Under the pieces are notes generated by a model. It saw only the letters and a list, made by a program, of their open reading frames with translations. It did no database searches and had not been told where the DNA came from. Positions 49,470-57,853 of a stretch of DNA of 64,000 nucleotides are shown piece by piece; the stretch's first letter is position 1, and each line of letters opens with the position of its first letter. The stretch comes from Candidatus Ozemibacter sibiricus (GTDB lineage Bacteria; Muiribacteriota; Ozemobacteria; Ozemobacterales; Ozemobacteraceae). The DNA lies in assembly GCA_003327425.1 (NCBI GenBank), contig QOQW01000021.1, positions 1 to 64,000 of the forward strand, read 5' to 3'. The position numbers and the translations under genes are program-made.

Positions 49470-50190
49470 GATCGTCACCTATGACGGAAGCGCCTTTTTC
49501 GGCTTCCAGGTCCAGACCGGAGTGCCCACCATCCAGGGAACCCTGGAACGAGCTCTCGAACTGGTCCTCGGCGAGAAGGTGCGGGTCCATGGGTCCGGGC
49601 GGACCGACACGGGGGTCCATGCCCTCGGGCAGGTGGTGTTGATCCAGACTGCGTGTCCGATCCCGGTTGACAAGTTGATCGTGGCATTGAACGGCGTTCT
49701 CCCTCCCGCCATCCGCATTCGACGCATCGAGCCGGCGGCGCCGGGGTTCCACCCCCGGTTCTCTGCCCGGGCCAAGCACTACCGCTACCTCTTCCAGGAG
49801 GTCGCCGAGCGCAGCCCGTTCCTCGAGCGCTTCGTCTGCCAGGTCGAAGGCCCCCCTCTCGACCGCGAGAAGATGGCCCAGGGAGCGGCATGCTTCCTGG
49901 GGGAACACGATTTCTCGGCGTTCACCCGTTCCCCCGCCAGCAAGGAGAACCCCGTTCGCACCATTCTCGAGAGCCGTCTGACGCCCGAGGGGCCCGCCCT
50001 CGCCTTCGATGTGATCGGCACCGGGTTCCTGCACAACATGGTCCGCAACATGGCGAAGGCCCTCCTCCTGATCGGACGGCACGAAATGGACCCACACGAG
50101 ATTCTGGAACTGTACCGTAATCAGGATCGACGCCGCCTGGGTTCGCCGGCCCCGGCCGCGGGGTTGTACCTGATGAGGGTCATGTACTAA
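49441..50190 (+). CDS. truA: tRNA pseudouridine38-40 synthase TruA
   Basis: About 249 residues. TruA modifies U38-40 in the tRNA anticodon stem. The N-terminal strand is TMIVTYDGSAFFGFQVQ, the catalytic Asp lies in GSGRTDTGVHALG, and later blocks include HPRFSARAKHYRYLF, DFSAF and GFLHNMVRNM. The start is ambiguous: TTG 49441 has GGAGG ten bases upstream; GTG 49453 gives the N-terminus most like other TruA proteins; ATG 49468 is within the first strand. It sits upstream of rplM-rpsI, an arrangement seen in many bacteria. Confidence 0.88.
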   Translation: MTTSVRRLTMIVTYDGSAFFGFQVQTGVPTIQGTLERALELVLGEKVRVHGSGRTDTGVHALGQVVLIQTACPIPVDKLIVALNGVLPPAIRIRRIEPAAPGFHPRFSARAKHYRYLFQEVAERSPFLERFVCQVEGPPLDREKMAQGAACFLGEHDFSAFTRSPASKENPVRTILESRLTPEGPALAFDVIGTGFLHNMVRNMAKALLLIGRHEMDPHEILELYRNQDRRRLGSPAPAAGLYLMRVMY

Positions 50191-50209
50191 CCGAAAGGAG
50201 GAAACTTCG

Positions 50210-50644
50210 GTGAAGACGTTCGTACCGCAAGAGGACCAGATCAAACGCACCTGGTACCTCGTGGACGCCAAGGGCAAGATCCTCGGGCGTCTGGCCAGTC
50301 AGGTGGCGCACATCCTGATGGGCAAGCACAAACCCACCTACCAACCCAACTTCGATATGGGGGATTTCGTCGTCGTCATCAACGCCGGCGAGGTCAAGCT
50401 GACCGGGCAGAAGGAGCGCGACAAGATCCACTACTGGCATACCGGCTATGTCGGTCACATTCGCGCCGTCTCCTATGGCGACCTCAAGCGCAACAAGCCC
50501 GAATACATGTTCTGGCTGGCCGTCAAGCGCATGCTGCCTCGCAACAAGTTGCGCAACCGCTTCCTGCGCAAACTGAAGATCTACGCGGGGGCCGAGCACC
50601 CCCACGCCGCGCAGCAGCCCACGGCCCTCGAACTGGGCCAGTAA
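50210..50644 (+). CDS. rplM: ribosomal protein uL13
   Basis: 144 residues, full length. Family blocks are present: WYLVDAKGKILGRLAS, GDFVVVINAGEVKLTG, YWHTGYVGHIR, and AVKRMLPRNKLRNRFLRKLKIYAGAEHPH. The GTG start at 50210 is fixed by AAAGGAGGAA eight bases upstream. It binds 23S rRNA in the large subunit. It is in an operon with rpsI (15-base gap), as in nearly all bacteria; truA lies 19 bases upstream. Nothing unusual is visible. Confidence 0.97.
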   Translation: MKTFVPQEDQIKRTWYLVDAKGKILGRLASQVAHILMGKHKPTYQPNFDMGDFVVVINAGEVKLTGQKERDKIHYWHTGYVGHIRAVSYGDLKRNKPEYMFWLAVKRMLPRNKLRNRFLRKLKIYAGAEHPHAAQQPTALELGQ

Positions 50645-50659
50645 AGGAGGAATCACCCC

Positions 50660-51052
50660 ATGCCAGAAGCCACATTCTGGGGCACCGGTCGCCGCAAGTC
50701 CAGCACGGCCCGGGTCCGCATCATCAAAGGGGATGGCAAGATCCTGGTCAACGATCGGCCGTTCGATGAATATTTCCCCATCCCCCTCACCCGCAAGATC
50801 ATCCTGCAGCCCCTGACCGTCACCGAAACAGTGGGCAAGTTCGACATCCGCGCCAACATCTCTGGCGGCGGCAGCACCGGTCAGGCCGGCGCCTTCCGCC
50901 ACGGCATCGCGCGCGCCCTCGTCAAATTCAACGAGGAGTTCCGCTCCCTCCTGCGCAAGAACGGCCTGCTGACCCGTGATCCGCGCATGAAGGAACGCAA
51001 GAAATACGGCCTCAAGAAAGCCCGCAAGCGGCCGCAGTTCTCCAAACGGTAA
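50660..51052 (+). CDS. rpsI: ribosomal protein uS9
   Basis: 130 residues ending in the conserved Lys/Arg-rich tail (PQFSKR) that reaches the decoding site. [14 protein letters not shown] and the [19 protein letters not shown] block are intact. AAAGGAGG precedes the ATG. It is the second gene of the rplM-rpsI operon and is followed by a strong terminator. Confidence 0.97.
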   Translation: MPEATFWGTGRRKSSTARVRIIKGDGKILVNDRPFDEYFPIPLTRKIILQPLTVTETVGKFDIRANISGGGSTGQAGAFRHGIARALVKFNEEFRSLLRKNGLLTRDPRMKERKKYGLKKARKRPQFSKR

Positions 51053-51074
51053 CCAGACCCTTCCCGCTCCTACG

Positions 51075-51100
51075 GAGGGGGCCGTACCCACGGCCCCCTC
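51075..51100 (+). terminator. terminator after rpsI
   Basis: A perfect 11-base stem GAGGGGGCCGT / ACGGCCCCCTC with loop ACCC, followed by TT, 22 bases after the rpsI stop. Confidence 0.75.
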
Positions 51101-51150
51101 TTGCCGTCTCCTCGCTTTCCCCTGAATCTCGGCCTCTGAAAGGAGCCCGC

Positions 51151-51564
51151 ATGGACCACACCCAGCTCCAGCCCCTGATCGAGCAGGCCATTCTGGCCAG
51201 CACCCGGGCCTATGCCCCCTATTCCCGTTTCCAGGTCGGGGCGGCCCTGCGCCTCGCCAACGGCGAGACCATCCTCGGCTGCAACGTCGAGAACGCCAGT
51301 TACGGCCTGACCACCTGCGCCGAACGCACCGCCCTCGGCGCCGCCATCGCCGGCGGCCACCGCGAGTTCGCCGCCATGGCCATCTACGTGGCCACCGACG
51401 AGTTCGTCTCCCCTTGCGGGGCCTGTCGACAGGTGCTGCTCGAGCTGGCTCCCGACCTGCCCATCTGGCTGGTCAACCGCGCTCGCCGCACCATGCAGGT
51501 CACCCCTCGCCAGCTCCTTCCCCTGGCCTTCGAGGCCCGTCACCTCGCCGATCTTCCGTCCTGA
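51151..51564 (+). CDS. cdd: cytidine deaminase
   Basis: 137 residues, the short homotetrameric type. The zinc site is Cys56-Ala-Glu58 (TTCAERTA) with Cys89 and Cys92 (SPCGACRQV), and the substrate block is YSRFQVGAAL with CNVENAS. It converts cytidine or deoxycytidine to uridine or deoxyuridine in pyrimidine salvage. GAAAGGAG precedes the ATG. The gene lies just before a uridine phosphorylase, so the two would act in sequence. Confidence 0.95.
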   Translation: MDHTQLQPLIEQAILASTRAYAPYSRFQVGAALRLANGETILGCNVENASYGLTTCAERTALGAAIAGGHREFAAMAIYVATDEFVSPCGACRQVLLELAPDLPIWLVNRARRTMQVTPRQLLPLAFEARHLADLPS

Positions 51565-51683
51565 TCTCGTCCACGTTCGCCGTTGAAGCCCATCCAAACA
51601 GAGAGGACCTGTCAACCTGCCATCGCCTGATCGGCGATGGCCGTTCCTTGGGGGCAGATGATGCCGAAGTCGATCGGCCCTGC

Positions 51684-51713
51684 TTGACAATCAAGACGGT
51701 GCCGACAGAGAAT
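51684..51713 (+). promoter_or_regulatory. possible promoter of uridine phosphorylase
   Basis: TTGACA (51684-51689), 18 bases, GAGAAT (51708-51713), about 50 bases before the ATG at 51765. The -10 box is imperfect. Confidence 0.4.
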
Positions 51714-51764
51714 GCCTTCGCCTTCCAGTTCTCAGATCCCCATCCTCACCAAGGCGGGAACGAC

Positions 51765-52574
51765 ATGGGCACCACCAGAAAAGGCACCAGACGAGCTTCT
51801 GACCACCACCCCCAGGACGAATTCCAGTACCACATCCACCTGAAGAAGGGCGATGTCGGCCGGTATGTCATCCTCCCCGGCGACCCCGGGCGGGTCCCGG
51901 CCATCGCCTCCTTCTTCGATGACGCCAGGGAAATCGCCTTCAATCGCGAATTCCGCACCTACACCGGGTTTCTCGACGGCATCAAGGTGTCCTGCACCTC
52001 GACCGGCATCGGCTGCCCGTCGACCGCGATCGCCCTCGAAGAACTGATCAAGCTCGGCGCCGACACCTTCATCCGCGTCGGCACCGCCGGCGCCCTCCAG
52101 CGCCACGTCAAACTGGGCGACATCTGCATCAGCACCGCCGCCGTCCGCGAGGAAGGCACCACCCGCCAGTACGTCCCCCTCAGCTATCCCGCCGTCGCCG
52201 ATCTCGACGTCACCCTCGCCTTGCGAGACGCGGCCAGACGCCTCGGCGTGCGGCATCACTGCGGCATCAGCCACTGCAAAGACGCCTTCTATACCGAAGG
52301 CGCCGAGGACCTGCCCATCGCCAGGGAAAACGACATGAAGTGGGAGGCCTGGCACCGCTCCAACGTCCTTGCCACCTCGATGGAGGCGGCCGCCCTGTTC
52401 GTCATCTCCTCGATCCGCCGCGTCCGGGCCGGCGAGGTGCTGGCCATCATCGGCCTGACCTACGATGATGCCCCCATCGTCGCCAAAGTGGGCATCGACG
52501 AGGCCATCCAGACCGCCATCGAGGCCATCAAGATCCTCCATCGCCAAGACGCAGCTCGGGAATCAACCCGCTAG
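51765..52574 (+). CDS. udp: uridine phosphorylase
   Basis: 269 residues. The family signature is present: YVILPGDPGRVPAIASFFDDA (phosphate loop), STGIGCPSTAIALEELIKLGADTFIRVGTAGAL and SMEAAALFVISSIRRVRAGEVL. It splits uridine to uracil and ribose 1-phosphate. About 200 bases separate it from cdd, including a possible promoter, so it may be expressed separately. The Shine-Dalgarno is mediocre (GGCGGGAA); the reading frame extends further upstream but without conserved sequence. Confidence 0.92.
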   Translation: MGTTRKGTRRASDHHPQDEFQYHIHLKKGDVGRYVILPGDPGRVPAIASFFDDAREIAFNREFRTYTGFLDGIKVSCTSTGIGCPSTAIALEELIKLGADTFIRVGTAGALQRHVKLGDICISTAAVREEGTTRQYVPLSYPAVADLDVTLALRDAARRLGVRHHCGISHCKDAFYTEGAEDLPIARENDMKWEAWHRSNVLATSMEAAALFVISSIRRVRAGEVLAIIGLTYDDAPIVAKVGIDEAIQTAIEAIKILHRQDAARESTR

Positions 52575-52691
52575 ACACCCTGCTCGAACGACGCCGCGGG
52601 CGGGCCACGCTCGCAGGCTTGCGAGCCCAGGCATCCTTCTTCGGAGCGAACCCCGGTTGCCTGCCCGTCGATGACATGATAGGATGCCGGC

Positions 52692-53171
52692 ATGGTCAAG
52701 AAAGCGCAGATCAAACAAGAAGTCCAGGTCGTCGGGTTCTATCTGGGGAACGACGAATACGCCATCACCATCGCCAAGGTCCGTGAGATCCAGAGCATGA
52801 CCGAGATCCGCAAGGTGCCCAAAGCCCCGAAATTCGTCGAGGGCGTCATCAACCTGCGCGGGCGCATCCTGCCGATCATCGATCTGCGCAAGCGGTTCGA
52901 GCTGCCACCGGCGGTCGACCCGGCCCAGGCCAAGATCCTCATCGTCGAATTCAACCGCAACCACGTCGGCCTGGTCGTCGACAACGTGTCGGAAGTCATC
53001 CGGCTCTATTCCGATCAGATCGAGAAAACCCCCGACATCTTCTCCCTCAGCATCGACTCGCGGTACATCTCCGGCGTGGCCAAACTCGATGATCGCCTGA
53101 TCATCCTGCTCGACGTCGAAAAACTCCTCTCCTTCGAGGAACAGAACGCCCTGGCGGGCTTCAAATCCTGA
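52692..53171 (+). CDS. cheW: CheW-type chemotaxis coupling protein
   Basis: 159 residues with the CheW fold signature: VGFYLGNDEYAITIAKVREI, VPKAPKFVEGVINLRGRILPIIDL and VGLVVDNVSEVIRL, then ISGVAKLDDRLIILLDVEKLL. CheW links methyl-accepting receptors to the CheA kinase. No cheA, receptor or flagellar gene is in the window, so it is an isolated copy. It is followed after 13 bases by an unknown membrane protein gene on the same strand. Confidence 0.92.
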   Translation: MVKKAQIKQEVQVVGFYLGNDEYAITIAKVREIQSMTEIRKVPKAPKFVEGVINLRGRILPIIDLRKRFELPPAVDPAQAKILIVEFNRNHVGLVVDNVSEVIRLYSDQIEKTPDIFSLSIDSRYISGVAKLDDRLIILLDVEKLLSFEEQNALAGFKS

Positions 53172-53184
53172 TCGTCCTCCCGGC

Positions 53185-54018
53185 ATGCCCGCCCCGTCCG
53201 CCCCTGCGTTCCCCATGGGATGGGCGCTCGCGGCCGCCCAGGCTGAGGCGCCAGCCGAACCGGCCCCGCCGACCGGCCCGGCCCCCGCCTCGGCTCCTTC
53301 TTCCCCACCCATGGGATCACCCCGCCCGGGAACGCCCCCGGCCAGAAGCCCCTGCTGTCTGCTCGGTTGCGGCTGCGGATGCGTGTTCCCGCTTCTGCTG
53401 GCCATCCTCGGGGCGCTTCTGTTCTTCTGGGTGCTCGATCCGGTCCTGGCTGGGTTGCGCACCGCCCCGACCCTGCCCGAGATTCCCCGCCCGCAACGCG
53501 AAGACCGCTGGAGCCTGGCCGACAAGCTGCGCGCCCTGGCCGCCCCGCCGCCAAGCCCAGGCACCGCCTCCACCCTCGACCTCACCCCGGGCGAGGCGAA
53601 TGCCCTGCTGGCCCGCTGGTCGCCCGTTCCGGCCCGGGGATTCGCCCTGGCCAGAGCCAGTCTCCTCCCGCGAGACAACGGAGCGATCATCCTCCTCCAG
53701 GGGTCCGGCTTCGGCATGCGCTCCTTGTCCTTCGCTCTCGACATCGAATCCGAAGCGCCCGGCGCCGGCGTCCATCGGGTTCGACGGATCCTGGTCAACG
53801 GCCTGGAGACCAGCCCTGCGACCGGTGGCTGGACCTGGCGTGTCGTGCGACATCATTTCGAAGCCTGGCTCCCGCGGGCCCTTGGGTGGACCGTGGACGA
53901 ACTCAACGGCGGCCGGCTGCGGGCCATCTTCTCCCCCGACCGCATCACGCTGACCGGCGATTTCACCGGGCTGCCCCTGATCAAGGAGGCGATGGCCGCG
54001 ACCGCCAATCGCCGATGA
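53185..54018 (+). CDS. Pro-rich membrane-anchored protein of unknown function
   Basis: 277 residues. The first 55 are Pro/Ala-rich and disordered. A Cys cluster CCLLGCGCGC directly precedes one transmembrane helix (about 66-88). The rest (about 110-277) looks like a compact extracytoplasmic domain (LTPGEANALLARW, SFALDIESEAP) with no motif I recognise. The Cys cluster at the membrane face could bind metal or be acylated; this is speculation. It lies 13 bases after cheW, so it may be co-transcribed. Confidence 0.5.
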   Translation: MPAPSAPAFPMGWALAAAQAEAPAEPAPPTGPAPASAPSSPPMGSPRPGTPPARSPCCLLGCGCGCVFPLLLAILGALLFFWVLDPVLAGLRTAPTLPEIPRPQREDRWSLADKLRALAAPPPSPGTASTLDLTPGEANALLARWSPVPARGFALARASLLPRDNGAIILLQGSGFGMRSLSFALDIESEAPGAGVHRVRRILVNGLETSPATGGWTWRVVRHHFEAWLPRALGWTVDELNGGRLRAIFSPDRITLTGDFTGLPLIKEAMAATANRR

Positions 54019-54176
54019 GCAGGGCAGCCGAAACTCGCCGCGGCTCACCAGGCCGTCGTCCGTCCCGAAGAGATGCGGGCCGAATTCGCGGGCGGCCTTC
54101 GGTGCTCTTACCGAGCGCGGCGCTCCGTGCGCCCACGACCTGACCGTGGCGGGCGGCGAGGCCCTACGCCGCCCCC

Positions 54177-55244
54177 TTACGCGGGGGTGAGGATCGCCCC
54201 GGCTCCCGTCGGCGCGAAACTTTCCGGCCAGGTCCGCACGACCGTTTCCAGCAGGCCGAGAGGCAGCCCATCCGGCCAATCGGCCGGCGCGACCACCCCG
54301 CCGCCATCGGTGCCACCCAGCAACAGCACCCGCCAGGGGGAAGGCGCCGGCGGTCGGCTCGCCATCTCCAGCACCAGCCGTCGCTCCTCGAGGCGAACGA
54401 CCCGGGCCGGCTGATGCTCGACATACACGATGGCGGGCAGTCGCGGCGGCAGGCCATGGGCGGTCCCCAGATCGACCGCCAGCCGCACGCTCGCTTCCCG
54501 CGACGTCAGCGGGACCCCCCAGGCCTCGAGGGTCAGCGTGGCCGTCAAGGGCACGGCTTGCTCAGAAGCCACGCCCAGCAGCTCGGTCCCGATCACACGT
54601 CGGGGTTGCAGACGGTTCGGCCAGGGCCCTTCCGCCCGCGTGAGCGCCATCAGACAACCGGTTTCGCCAAGGCAGCGGGTCAGGGCGCGCCCGAAGGTCT
54701 CGCACTCCTGGCGGGTGGCGAAGGGCTGGTCGAAGAAGAAGCCGGCCAGTTCGAGCAACGGCAGTTGCGGCAGCAGCTCCAGGATCGACAGGACCCCCGT
54801 CGGCCCCGCATCGGCCATCAGGTCCGGGTGCCGCACCCGGACCAGCACGCGGCACCGCCGGTCGAACGCCTGCGCCATGTTCGACAGGATGATCGCTTCC
54901 GAGAGATGCCCTACGACCAGGGAAAAGCCAGCGCGCAGGCCCCCCTCCAGGCGGTCGGCAGGGTAGGCGGGAGCGAGGAATTTCTCCCAGCCTTCGGGTT
55001 CGCCGCTCTGGAACGGGGAGAACAACGGCCTCTCGGCCAGGTACCCTCGGCACCCCCGGCGGCGGAACTCCTCCTCCAGTTGGCGCCAGATCCGCTCGAG
55101 CAGCAATGAACGCAGATCGAGCACGGCCTCGCCGGGGGCCAGGCGCTCCAGATTGGCCAGGACCGAGGGCGGGTCGAAGGTCACCCAGGCGGGGCGATCC
55201 CAGGGTGGGGTGGGGGAGGGGCCGGCGGGCCCGGGCGGAAGCAT
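54177..55244 (-). CDS. alanine-racemase-fold protein without catalytic residues
   Basis: 355 residues. The order of segments resembles PLP-dependent alanine racemases: an N-terminal barrel (VLANLERLAPGEAVLDLRS, HLSEAIILSNM, RVLVRVRHPDLMAD, LELAGFFFDQP) and a C-terminal beta domain (VPLTATLTLEAWGVPL, GLPPRLPAIVYVEHQPARVV, WRVLLLGGTDGGGVV). The Lys that binds PLP (KANAYGHG) falls at LDLRSLLLE, and the catalytic Tyr (GYADG) at DLGTAHG. Both are lost, so no racemase activity is expected. The assignment rests on pattern alone. It is 24 bases downstream of the DUF4126-PlsC gene. Confidence 0.4.
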   Translation of the reverse strand: MLPPGPAGPSPTPPWDRPAWVTFDPPSVLANLERLAPGEAVLDLRSLLLERIWRQLEEEFRRRGCRGYLAERPLFSPFQSGEPEGWEKFLAPAYPADRLEGGLRAGFSLVVGHLSEAIILSNMAQAFDRRCRVLVRVRHPDLMADAGPTGVLSILELLPQLPLLELAGFFFDQPFATRQECETFGRALTRCLGETGCLMALTRAEGPWPNRLQPRRVIGTELLGVASEQAVPLTATLTLEAWGVPLTSREASVRLAVDLGTAHGLPPRLPAIVYVEHQPARVVRLEERRLVLEMASRPPAPSPWRVLLLGGTDGGGVVAPADWPDGLPLGLLETVVRTWPESFAPTGAGAILTPA

Positions 55245-55268
55245 GAACAGGCGCGGAGCCCCGTCCCG

Positions 55269-56576
55269 TCATCCGGCGGCAGCCGACGAGGAGCGCTCCC
55301 CCCCCGCCGCCGGCGCCGGTTCTTCCCCGTTCGCCGGCGGGTGCTCGCTGTAGTCACGGACATCCTGGCCGCGCAACCGTTGCCCGAGGGCGGTGACCTC
55401 CTGGTAGAGCAGGTCGGAGATCTGCTCTTCGGTCTTGCCCTGGGCCAGCAGCGCAGCCACGTCGATCAGCGGCCCGAAGGCCACCTGCAGGCGCGCCGGC
55501 CGCGGCACCACGGTGTGCGGCGGGTTCATGAGATGGTTGCCATCGATGAACGCCGGAAGAATGGGAGCCTTGTGCCGGATGGCCAGACGGATCGCTCCCG
55601 GTTTGAAGGGGCGCACCAGACCGCGCGGGTTACGGGTGCCCTCCGGGAAAAGCCCCAGGGCGTTGCCCTCCTGCAGCACCTTGATCGACGTCTTGACGGC
55701 CGCCGCGTCGGGCTTGCCGCGATCGACGGGGAAGGCCAGCACCTTGCGCAGGAACCAGCCGCTGATCGGGTTGTCGAAGGCTTCCCGCTTGACCATGATG
55801 AAGACCGGGCGAGGCAGGCAGGACCCCAGCACGAACCCATCGAGGGCGGAGGCATGGTTGGCCACGATGACCAGAGGCCCCTGGCGGGGGCAGTGCTCCT
55901 GCCCCGCAATCGACATTCGATTGTAGATCTTGAACCAGATCCACGACAGATGCTGCGCCAGGCGATAGATCCAGAGGGACGGCTTCGTCTGGGCGATCCA
56001 TCCTTCATTGCCCCCGCGTTTGCCGAACAGGAAGCGAACCGACCGATAGAGCAGCCCTCCCAGGATCAACAGGGCCACCACGGGCAGCACCAGCGCCAGG
56101 ATGGTGCCGATCGCCACGGCGATGTCTTCGAACACGCTGATCGCCGAGTTGGCCGTCCCGGCGGTGGTAACGGTCGAAACGGCCCGCAATCCGGCTTTTC
56201 CCGAATGGGCGGTCACCGTCGCGCCTTCATTGAGCACCAGCGCCACCACCAGGAAGAACCAGGCATAGTCTCCCGATGGGATGAGACTGAACGTCAGCAC
56301 GGCCGTGAAGAGCGCCTTGACCGGCAGCGAGAGCAGGTCGAGCAGATGGTCGACCCAGGGCACCTTGTCGCCGAGGAACTCGACCGCCGTGGCCACTCCC
56401 AGGGCCACCAACACCGGGGTCTGGGCCAGGAAGGCCAGCCCCGGAAAAACCGGCGCCATCCAGGGAACGGGCAGGAACCGTTGCACCAGACCGATCAGGA
56501 AGGGCGGCAGGAAGGCCCGGAACCCGGTACAGGCCGACAGGCAGACCCCGGTCACAATGGGCAGCAGGTAATCCAT
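55269..56576 (-). CDS. DUF4126-PlsC acyltransferase fusion
   Basis: 435 residues. Residues 1-190 are a polytopic DUF4126 module (GVCLSACTGFRAFLPPFLIGL, AVEFLGDKVPWVDHLLD, TVTTAGTANSAISVFED). After a helix near 170, residues about 220-400 form a 1-acyl-sn-glycerol-3-phosphate acyltransferase: NHASALDG (HX4D) near 238, FPVDRG, LFPEGTRNPRG and the pocket PILPAFIDG. It would make phosphatidic acid or acylate a related lipid, with the DUF4126 part acting as a membrane partner of unknown role. The C-terminus is a disordered Ala/Pro/Ser tail. It starts 10 bases after the TPR protein gene. Confidence 0.82.
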   Translation of the reverse strand: MDYLLPIVTGVCLSACTGFRAFLPPFLIGLVQRFLPVPWMAPVFPGLAFLAQTPVLVALGVATAVEFLGDKVPWVDHLLDLLSLPVKALFTAVLTFSLIPSGDYAWFFLVVALVLNEGATVTAHSGKAGLRAVSTVTTAGTANSAISVFEDIAVAIGTILALVLPVVALLILGGLLYRSVRFLFGKRGGNEGWIAQTKPSLWIYRLAQHLSWIWFKIYNRMSIAGQEHCPRQGPLVIVANHASALDGFVLGSCLPRPVFIMVKREAFDNPISGWFLRKVLAFPVDRGKPDAAAVKTSIKVLQEGNALGLFPEGTRNPRGLVRPFKPGAIRLAIRHKAPILPAFIDGNHLMNPPHTVVPRPARLQVAFGPLIDVAALLAQGKTEEQISDLLYQEVTALGQRLRGQDVRDYSEHPPANGEEPAPAAGGERSSSAAAG

Positions 56577-56586
56577 GGTCGGGAGT

Positions 56587-57567
56587 TCAGCGAGACAGCG
56601 ACTCCAGCTTGACGGCGACCCGGTTGGCCCCCTCTTCGTTCCGACCGGCTCGATAGGCGGCCATCGCGCGTTCGAACTGCAGGCGGGCCACCTCGGGCTG
56701 GCCCAGTTTCACGTAGACATCGGCCAGATCTTCGCAGACGATGCCTTGCCACACGGTATCGCCTTCGCCCAGCCGCCCCAGGATCTGCTGGAAGCGCACA
56801 ATGGCGGCCAGCGGCAGGCCCAGATCACGGATGTAGCGAGCGGCCCAGACCAGCGGCCCCACGGCGAAGGGGCTCCCCGGGTGGAGATTGGCATAGTGCC
56901 GAGCCGCCAGATCGATCATGCGCACGGCGCCATTCTTGTTGCCCATCTGCACGAGGCGCGCCGCATCATCCTCGTACCCCATGGCCAGCCGCAAGGTCGC
57001 CTCGGCACGCGCATCATTGGCCACGGGGGTGAACAGCCCGCCGCCACGCCCGAACGCATAGCGGGCGGCCACATCGGCGGGCTCCCAGCCAGCGGCCGGC
57101 GACAGGGTGGATTCGGGCAGCTGACGGCCCCGACGGGCCAGCAGTTGCTGGCGTTCGATGTCGATCAGCTCGGTGAAGGCCCAATCCCGGATGGCCGAGT
57201 CGTCATGGTGCCGCCGCAGCTCCAGCATCAGCCGCCGCGCCAGATCGAAGCGCCGGAAGAACCGCACCACCGGGTACAACGTCTCGGCATAGCCGTGCAC
57301 CCCGAAGGTGGTCGGGTCTTCCGCGCTCAGGCGTTGCAGCACCGCCCGCCGTTCCGCCAGCACGACCCGCAGGAACTCGTGGTCGGAGAGATCTTTCAGC
57401 TCAGGCTTCGCATCCAGCCGCCGCAGGAGTTCGACGATCACCCGTTCGGCATCGGGGCGGGGCGCCCCGACCACGGCGCCGGCCGGCCAGCACCAGCCCT
57501 GGACCAGCAGGGCGATGACCCCCACCACCAGCAGCAGGGACCGGCGAAACCACAGATTCGTGCGCAT
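56587..57567 (-). CDS. exported TPR-like protein
   Basis: 326 residues. A signal peptide or signal anchor covers about 1-30 (LLLVVGVIALLVQ). The rest is helical with degenerate tetratricopeptide-type repeats, clearest at the end: GIVCEDLADVYVKLGQPEVARLQFERAMAAYRAGR. It is probably a periplasmic scaffold. It is upstream of the DUF4126-PlsC gene on the same transcript. The 286 bases before it show nothing clear. Confidence 0.55.
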   Translation of the reverse strand: MRTNLWFRRSLLLVVGVIALLVQGWCWPAGAVVGAPRPDAERVIVELLRRLDAKPELKDLSDHEFLRVVLAERRAVLQRLSAEDPTTFGVHGYAETLYPVVRFFRRFDLARRLMLELRRHHDDSAIRDWAFTELIDIERQQLLARRGRQLPESTLSPAAGWEPADVAARYAFGRGGGLFTPVANDARAEATLRLAMGYEDDAARLVQMGNKNGAVRMIDLAARHYANLHPGSPFAVGPLVWAARYIRDLGLPLAAIVRFQQILGRLGEGDTVWQGIVCEDLADVYVKLGQPEVARLQFERAMAAYRAGRNEEGANRVAVKLESLSR

Positions 57568-57853
57568 CAGAAGGCCTCCTTCACCACCCGGAATGGATGA
57601 CCCAAAGTACCTGAAATCCCCCGTTGGTGCAAGACCATGCCACGGTCGCCAGGATGGCGCCCGCGGCGGGCGGCGGGTATAGCAGGGAAGGGCGGGGCGC
57701 GGGTTCCCGTGGCCAGAACGCCGCCAATCGCCTTCCTGGGACAGATCTTCTTCGGGGACTTCCGATCCTCTTCGGGAGGGCCGCTGATCCTCGAGCGCTC
57801 GCGGGGCCTGACCACCACGGGACCGGCGCGGGGGCGACTCGCCCCGCCAGCTT

